Assembly (NCBI GenBank): GCA_900754755.1
Contig: CAAEEC010000083.1
Coordinates: forward strand, 1 to 10,517
Length of the DNA: 10,517 nt
DNA from: Clostridia bacterium
GTDB taxonomy: Bacteria > Bacillota > Clostridia > Christensenellales > Aristaeellaceae
Reading direction: 5' to 3'
Shown here: positions 6,758 to 10,517 of the stretch, one piece after another
How positions within the stretch are numbered: position 1 is the first letter of the stretch
Layout of the letters: every line of letters begins with the position of its first letter
The notes under the pieces: model-generated
Told to the model about the DNA's origin: nothing
Database searches by the model: none
The model's input: only the letters and a program-made list of their open reading frames with translations
Translations under genes and position numbers: made by a program

Positions 6758-7823
6758 TCCGCGCTTTTCCCGCTGCTGGACGCGGATCGATCTGGATACC
6801 ATCGCCCAGAACTATGAAAACGCGCGCGCGCTGTGCCGCTCGCAACTCATCCCCGTTCTGAAGGCGGACGCCTACGGCATGGGCGCGGTGCGCGTGGCGC
6901 GCGTGCTGATGGCGCGCGGCGCGAAGCTGTTCGCCGTGGCCACGCACGCCGAGGCCATGGAACTCAAAAACGCCCTGCCCTGCGACGTGCTGGTGATGGG
7001 CCTGGTGGGCGAAGCCGAATTGGACGAGGCCATTGCGCGCGGCGTGATTTTGGCGGTGTTTTCGCTGGAATACGCGCGCGCGGTCAGCGCGCACGCGAAA
7101 GCGCGCCCGGCGCGCGTACACTTCAAGGTGGATACCGGCCTGCACCGGCTGGGCTTTTCTTCGCTGGAAGAACTGCGCGCGGCGGCGGCGCTGCCCGGCC
7201 TGGCCATGGAAGGGCTGTTTTCGCACCTCGCTTTGCGCGACCGCGCGGGCGACGAGGCGCAATACGCCCGCCTGATGGAAGCGAAGGAACTTTTGCACCC
7301 GCCCATGACGCACCTGGTGGATAGCATCGGCATGGTGCGCTATCCCCAGTGGCAGCTGGACGCGGCGCGCATTGGCGCGTGGCTGTATGGCGTGTGCCCG
7401 CGGCGGTTTGAGCGGCGGGAACTCACGCGCTGCCCGGCAACGTTCTGCGCGCGGGTGGCGCAGGTGCATTGGGTGCGCGCGGGCGAATGCGTGGGGTACG
7501 ATGAGGAACATCCGCTGCGCCGCGATAGCGCGATCGCCACGCTCGCCGTGGGCTACGCGGATGGCTATCCGCGGCTCAACAGCGTGGGCGAGGTGGAAAT
7601 CCACGGCCGCCGTGCGCCGGTCGCGGGGCTGGTGTGCATGGATCAGATGATGGTGGATGTTACGGACATTCCCGGCGTGCGCGCGGGCGACGTCGCGACG
7701 CTGCTGGGCGGCTCCATCGGCGTGGACGAATACGCGCAGTGGGCCGATATGAACCGCAATGAGGCGCTATCCCGGCTGAATGGCCGCGCGCCCAGAGTGT
7801 ATATAGGAGGAGAAGAGAAATGA
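6738..7823 (+). CDS. alr: Alanine racemase (PLP-dependent, fold type III)
   Basis: This 361-residue cytoplasmic enzyme interconverts L- and D-alanine using PLP. Lys42 in [11 protein letters not shown] is the Schiff-base lysine within the family signature. [14 protein letters not shown] (127-140) carries the conserved Arg137. Tyr254 in CVGYDEE, just ahead of the diagnostic GYADGYPR (272-279), is the expected second catalytic base. [11 protein letters not shown] (208-218) and [16 protein letters not shown] (297-312) are also family hallmarks. Length is normal and there is no membrane domain, which argues against a VanT-type serine racemase. The gene is coupled to its neighbours: it overlaps the ATPase gene by 20 bases and the aminopeptidase gene by four. 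That position suggests a catabolic role, turning D-Ala released from imported peptides into L-Ala, rather than supply for wall synthesis. A housekeeping copy elsewhere is possible. Broader amino-acid specificity cannot be excluded from sequence. Confidence 0.93.
   Translation: MESLANDPRFSRCWTRIDLDTIAQNYENARALCRSQLIPVLKADAYGMGAVRVARVLMARGAKLFAVATHAEAMELKNALPCDVLVMGLVGEAELDEAIARGVILAVFSLEYARAVSAHAKARPARVHFKVDTGLHRLGFSSLEELRAAAALPGLAMEGLFSHLALRDRAGDEAQYARLMEAKELLHPPMTHLVDSIGMVRYPQWQLDAARIGAWLYGVCPRRFERRELTRCPATFCARVAQVHWVRAGECVGYDEEHPLRRDSAIATLAVGYADGYPRLNSVGEVEIHGRRAPVAGLVCMDQMMVDVTDIPGVRAGDVATLLGGSIGVDEYAQWADMNRNEALSRLNGRAPRVYIGGEEK
7806..7811 (+). promoter_or_regulatory. Strong ribosome binding site for the D-aminopeptidase gene
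   Basis: GGAGGA lies eight bases before ATG at 7820, within the last codons of alr. The ATGA overlap (7820-7823) couples translation of the two genes. Confidence 0.8.
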
Positions 7824-8617
7824 AGCTATTCTTATCTGCGGATATGGAAGGCACCGCAGGCGTGACCCTTTGGGAAGAAACGGAAACGGGCAAGCGCCTG
7901 TACGACCACTTTGCGCGGCAGATGTCCAGCGAAGTGGCGGCGGCCTGCGAAGGCGCCATCGCCGGCGGCGCGACGGAGATCGTGGTGAAGGACGCGCACG
8001 ATTCTGCCTGCAACATCTATCCGGATATGCTCCCCGAGCAGGCGAGCATCCTGCGCTCGTGGGCCAGGCATCCCTATTCCATGATGGCCGGGCTGGACGC
8101 GAGCTTTGACGGCGTGATGTTCACGGGCTATCATTCTGCGGCTTCCATGCCCACCAATCCGCTTTCGCACACCATGAACGGCAAAAATGTCTATGTGAAG
8201 ATCAACGACATCATCTGCCCCGAGTTGTTCATCAACGCGCTCACCGCGGCTTACGAGGGCAAGCCCATCTATCTGCTCACCGGCGATAAGGGCCTGTGCG
8301 AATGGCTGCGCAAGATGAACGCGAACATCCCCACCGTGGCGGTGAGCGAGGGCATGGGCGGCGCGAGCCTGTCCATCAACCCGCATCTGGCCGTGAAGCG
8401 CATCCGCGAGGCGGCGGAAAAGGCGCTGTCCATCGACCCCAAGAAGCTGATGTTCCCCATGCCGGATCACTTCCGCGTGGAGATCGCCTTCCGCAACCAT
8501 ACCTACGCCACCAATGGCTCGCACTATCCGGGCTGCGTGCAGCTCGATAGCACGCGCGTGGCCTTTGAATCGAACGATTATATGGATGTGCTGAAGTTCT
8601 TCTACTGGGTACTGTAA
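7820..8617 (+). CDS. dppA: M55 family D-aminopeptidase (Bacillus DppA type)
   Basis: This 265-residue zinc enzyme of peptidase family M55 removes N-terminal D-amino acids, classically D-Ala, from short peptides; the B. subtilis enzyme works as a cytoplasmic decamer. The sequence aligns by eye with B. subtilis DppA (about 274 residues). The metal ligands Asp8 and Glu10 sit in LSADMEG, His60 in VKDAHDSA, His105 in FTGYHSAAS and Glu135 in CPELFINA. The nucleophile-position His117 is in LSHTMNG. All known catalytic positions appear present, so activity is expected. There is no signal peptide, so it should act after uptake. It is the last gene of the operon, coupled to alr, and strong terminators follow. 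In B. subtilis the homologous gene is also in a dipeptide-transporter operon, which supports the shared role. The symbol follows Bacillus usage and should not be confused with the E. coli binding protein DppA. Confidence 0.94.
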   Translation: MKLFLSADMEGTAGVTLWEETETGKRLYDHFARQMSSEVAAACEGAIAGGATEIVVKDAHDSACNIYPDMLPEQASILRSWARHPYSMMAGLDASFDGVMFTGYHSAASMPTNPLSHTMNGKNVYVKINDIICPELFINALTAAYEGKPIYLLTGDKGLCEWLRKMNANIPTVAVSEGMGGASLSINPHLAVKRIREAAEKALSIDPKKLMFPMPDHFRVEIAFRNHTYATNGSHYPGCVQLDSTRVAFESNDYMDVLKFFYWVL

Positions 8618-8625
8618 AACAGATC

Positions 8626-8639
8626 GGTCGTTGCCGACC
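8626..8639 (+). other. Short hairpin after the D-aminopeptidase stop codon
   Basis: GGTCG (8626-8630) and CGACC (8635-8639) pair across TTGC, nine bases after the stop. No T run follows. It is probably a minor transcript-end structure and its role is uncertain. Confidence 0.35.
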
Positions 8640-8649
8640 TCAACGATGG

Positions 8650-8686
8650 ATGGCCGTGGCCTTCGCAGGAAGGCAACGGCCATTTT
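8650..8686 (+). terminator. First terminator-like hairpin ending the peptide operon
   Basis: ATGGCCGT (8650-8657) pairs with ACGGCCAT (8676-8683). GCCTTC (8659-8664) pairs with GAAGGC (8669-8674) around a GCAG loop, with a single G-A mismatch between the two parts. Four T (8683-8686) follow. It is a stable stem with a short T run. Confidence 0.65.
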
Positions 8687-8697
8687 GGCATCCCCGC

Positions 8698-8740
8698 AAA
8701 AGGCGCGCAAGGAGCGGTTTTCCTCCTTGCGCGCCTTTTT
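8698..8740 (+). terminator. Strong Rho-independent terminator, probably bidirectional
   Basis: A perfect 17-bp stem pairs 8698-8714 (AAAAGGCGCGCAAGGAG) with 8723-8739 around an eight-base loop, running into five T at 8736-8740. The A run on the 5' arm would give a T run on the other strand, so it could stop transcription from either side. It insulates the peptide operon from the sugar-type ABC genes downstream. Confidence 0.9.
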
Positions 8741-8778
8741 GGAGGGCAAATCTATTCCTAAAATTGCTATATTTCTTG

Positions 8779-8806
8779 TTGACAAATTCTTCTAACGTTT
8801 AATACA
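8779..8806 (+). promoter_or_regulatory. Candidate promoter for the LplB/YtcP-type operon
   Basis: A consensus -35 TTGACA (8779-8784) lies in an AT-rich stretch just after the strong terminator. The best -10 candidates, TAATAC at 8800-8805 (15-base spacer) or AATACA at 8801-8806 (16-base spacer), match consensus only partly. The leader to the start codon at 8889 would be about 75 bases. Nothing else recognisable lies in 8741-8888. Confidence 0.45.
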
Positions 8807-8888
8807 GCAAGCCGAGCCTTGCAAAAGCGCGCTAGGGCGAACATTTTGATTGCCGCAGGAAATTACAATTGCGATTGGAGTGGTGGAT

Positions 8889-9827
8889 ATGCACGCAAAG
8901 CTTCCCAAGAAATCGGCAAGCGCAGTGCAGCGGGACGGCGTGAAGCTGTTTTTTATGCTCTTACCGTGCTTGATTTTTGTGTTTCTCTTTTCTTACCTGC
9001 CCTTGTGGGGATGGTCGTATTCCTTCTTCAATTACAAACCCGGCAAAGCGTTGTTGGACTGCGAATTTGTGGGCTGGGATCATTTCACGCGGCTGTTTGG
9101 CAACCCGGTGCTGCGGCGTCAATTGATCATGGTGCTGCGCAACACGTTGGCCATGGCGGGCCTGGGCGTGCTTTTTTCCCCGCTCACGCCCGTGTTTGCC
9201 ATCTGCATGAGCGAGCTCACCAACCGGCGCTACCGCAAAATCGTGCAAACGCTGACGACGCTGCCGCATTTTATTTCCTGGACGATTATGTATTCCCTGG
9301 TGTTCTTTATGCTCAACGTGAATACGGGCTTCATCAACAACCTCTTGGTGCAAACCGGGGTGCTGGATCAGCCGGTGAACTTCCTGGTTTCGCAGGATCA
9401 CGTTTGGCTAACGATGCAGGGCTATGGCCTATGGAAGGGCCTGGGCTGGGGCGCCATCGTATACATGGCGGCCATTGCGGGCATCGACCAGGAACTGTAC
9501 GAGGCGGCGATGATCGATGGCGCGGGGCGGCTCCAGCGCATCTGGTACATCACGGTGCCGGGCCTGGTGGAGACGTATTTCGTGTTGCTCATCATATCCT
9601 TTGGCAATTTCCTCAACACCGGCATGGAGCAGTATTACGTGTTCCAGAACGCGATGAACCAGGATTATATCCAGGTGTTGGACCTGTATGTTTACAACCA
9701 GGGCATCAAAGGCGGCCAAGTTTCTTACGCTACGGCCATCGGCACGATGAAATCGCTCATTGCCCTGGTGCTGTTTACCTTTGCGAACATTCTTTCTAAG
9801 AAAGTTCGCGGAACCAGCGTGTTTTAG
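8889..9827 (+). CDS. LplB/UgpA-type carbohydrate ABC transporter permease
   Basis: This 312-residue membrane subunit belongs to the binding-protein-dependent sugar permease group typified by Bacillus LplB, whose members are often linked to oligo- or polysaccharide uptake. The start ATG at 8889 follows GGAG (8877-8880) with eight bases between; an upstream TTG at 8850 has no supporting site. A short basic N-terminus precedes helix 1 (about 18-38). LPLWGWSYSFFNYKPG and FVGWDHFTRLF (60-70) are typical LplB-group sequences. Further helices lie near 86-108, 125-145, 183-199, 224-240 and 285-302. The ATPase-docking loop reads LYEAAMIDGAGRLQRIWYIT (203-222), followed by VPG. It is separated from the peptide operon by terminators and followed 14 bases later by a partner permease, so it starts a different transport operon. 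Substrate is unknown; the binding protein and any enzymes probably lie downstream. Confidence 0.9.
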   Translation: MHAKLPKKSASAVQRDGVKLFFMLLPCLIFVFLFSYLPLWGWSYSFFNYKPGKALLDCEFVGWDHFTRLFGNPVLRRQLIMVLRNTLAMAGLGVLFSPLTPVFAICMSELTNRRYRKIVQTLTTLPHFISWTIMYSLVFFMLNVNTGFINNLLVQTGVLDQPVNFLVSQDHVWLTMQGYGLWKGLGWGAIVYMAAIAGIDQELYEAAMIDGAGRLQRIWYITVPGLVETYFVLLIISFGNFLNTGMEQYYVFQNAMNQDYIQVLDLYVYNQGIKGGQVSYATAIGTMKSLIALVLFTFANILSKKVRGTSVF

Positions 9828-9841
9828 AGGGGGGAATGAAC

Positions 9842-10517
9842 ATGCGCGCCGCAACTGGACAAAAGGTGAAAAAGAGCCGGGAAGACATCATTTTCGATGT
9901 GATCAACTACACGTTCCTCACGCTTTTCACGCTCTTGTGCGTGTTCCCCTTTTACTATGTATTGATCAATTCCATCTCCGCCAACGACATGGTGGATATG
10001 GGCAAGGTAATGTTCTATCCCATTGGCATTCACTTCAACAACTATGTTGAGGTGCTGAAGATGGAACGCCTGGGCATAGCCGCGTGGGTGTCGCTGGCGC
10101 GCACCGTGCTGGGAACGCTGCTGGCGCTGGTGGGCGCGTCGTATATGGCGTATCTGTTCACCAAGCAAAACATGTGGAAGCGCAAGCTCTGGTACCGCCT
10201 GGTGATCGCCACGATGTATTTCAGTGCGGGCTTGATTCCCGGCTATATGAACATGCGCATGCTCGGCCTGGTGAACACCTTTTGGGTGTATGTGATCCCC
10301 GGCATCTTCCCGGTGTACAACATGATTTTGATCAAGACCTATATGGAGTCGATTTCCCCGGCGCTGGAGGAGAGCGCCGCCATCGACGGCGCGGGATATA
10401 TGGTGCGCTTCACGCGGATTGTGTTGCCGCTGTGCATTCCCATTCTGGCCACGGTGGCCCTGTTCAGCGCGGTGGGGCACTGGAATTCCTTTATGGACAC
10501 GCTTCTGTACGTCACGG
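9842..10517 (+). CDS. YtcP/AraQ-type carbohydrate ABC transporter permease (3' end outside window)
   Basis: The reading frame is open from 9842 to the window edge, giving 225 codons of a protein that normally has about 290-300 residues. Start choice: the purine-rich AGGGGGG at 9828-9834 is seven bases before ATG 9842 but only one base before ATG 9836, so 9842 is preferred. Residues 14-45 (EDIIFDVINYTFL through FPFYYVLINS) are a standard N-terminal helix of this group. The docking loop reads LEESAAIDGAGYMVRFTRIV (175-194), followed by LPLCIPILATVALF. SAVGHWNSFMDTLLY is also typical of YtcP/LplC proteins. It would pair with the LplB-type subunit to form the channel of a sugar importer. The final helices are not visible. 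A shared ATPase encoded elsewhere (MsmX type) is usual for such systems, but that is inference. Confidence 0.9.
   Translation, partial: MRAATGQKVKKSREDIIFDVINYTFLTLFTLLCVFPFYYVLINSISANDMVDMGKVMFYPIGIHFNNYVEVLKMERLGIAAWVSLARTVLGTLLALVGASYMAYLFTKQNMWKRKLWYRLVIATMYFSAGLIPGYMNMRMLGLVNTFWVYVIPGIFPVYNMILIKTYMESISPALEESAAIDGAGYMVRFTRIVLPLCIPILATVALFSAVGHWNSFMDTLLYVT

Noticed and set aside
8819..9799. Overlapping + strand frame of 326 codons in the LplB-type region
   Set aside because: It is the out-of-frame shadow of the permease at 8889-9827, which has clear membrane helices and the EAA-type loop; the shadow shows none.
1..10517. CRISPR array, tRNA or rRNA genes, insertion-sequence ends
   Set aside because: No regularly spaced repeats, cloverleaf-like sequence, rRNA motifs or terminal inverted repeats with flanking duplications were seen on reading through the window.

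Overview
The window looks like a chromosomal segment from a GC-rich Bacillota, probably a clostridial gut-type lineage. The basis is strong AGGAGG-type ribosome sites, translationally coupled genes, an LplB/YtcP-type sugar permease pair, and a clostridial-style Rpn nuclease C-terminus. The taxonomic placement is inference; no rRNA or other marker gene is present. All recognised genes are on the + strand.

Layout. (1) 1-177 is the C-terminal end of an Rpn/PD-(D/E)XK-type nuclease ('transposase') gene. (2) 178-495 is a control region with two terminator-like hairpins, a 10-bp inverted repeat and a good extended -10 promoter. (3) 496-8617 is one co-directional operon: an oligopeptide/dipeptide solute-binding protein, a GC-rich intercistronic hairpin, two permeases (DppB/OppB and DppC/OppC types), two ATPases (DppD/OppD and DppF/OppF types), an alanine racemase, and an M55 D-aminopeptidase of the Bacillus DppA type. 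From the first permease onward the genes overlap or nearly touch. (4) 8618-8888 holds a small stem, two further hairpins (one very strong) and a new promoter-like region. (5) 8889 to the window end begins a second ABC system, with a complete LplB-type permease and a YtcP/AraQ-type permease cut by the window edge.

How the genes fit together: the binding protein, two permeases and two ATPases form a complete peptide importer. The M55 enzyme would release N-terminal D-amino acids from imported peptides, and the racemase would convert D-Ala to L-Ala. The natural reading is a system for scavenging D-Ala-containing peptides, most likely cell-wall fragments. It is related in logic to the Bacillus subtilis dpp-ykf operon, but with an alanine racemase in place of the Ala-Glu epimerase branch.

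The most interesting details are: a roughly 130-residue extracellular insert in the DppC-type permease whose first half resembles a bacterial SH3 domain; loss of all four cysteines that normally bind an Fe-S cluster in the DppD-type ATPase; a binding protein with a signal peptide but no lipobox cysteine; and a perfect 12-bp palindromic hairpin between the binding-protein and permease genes.
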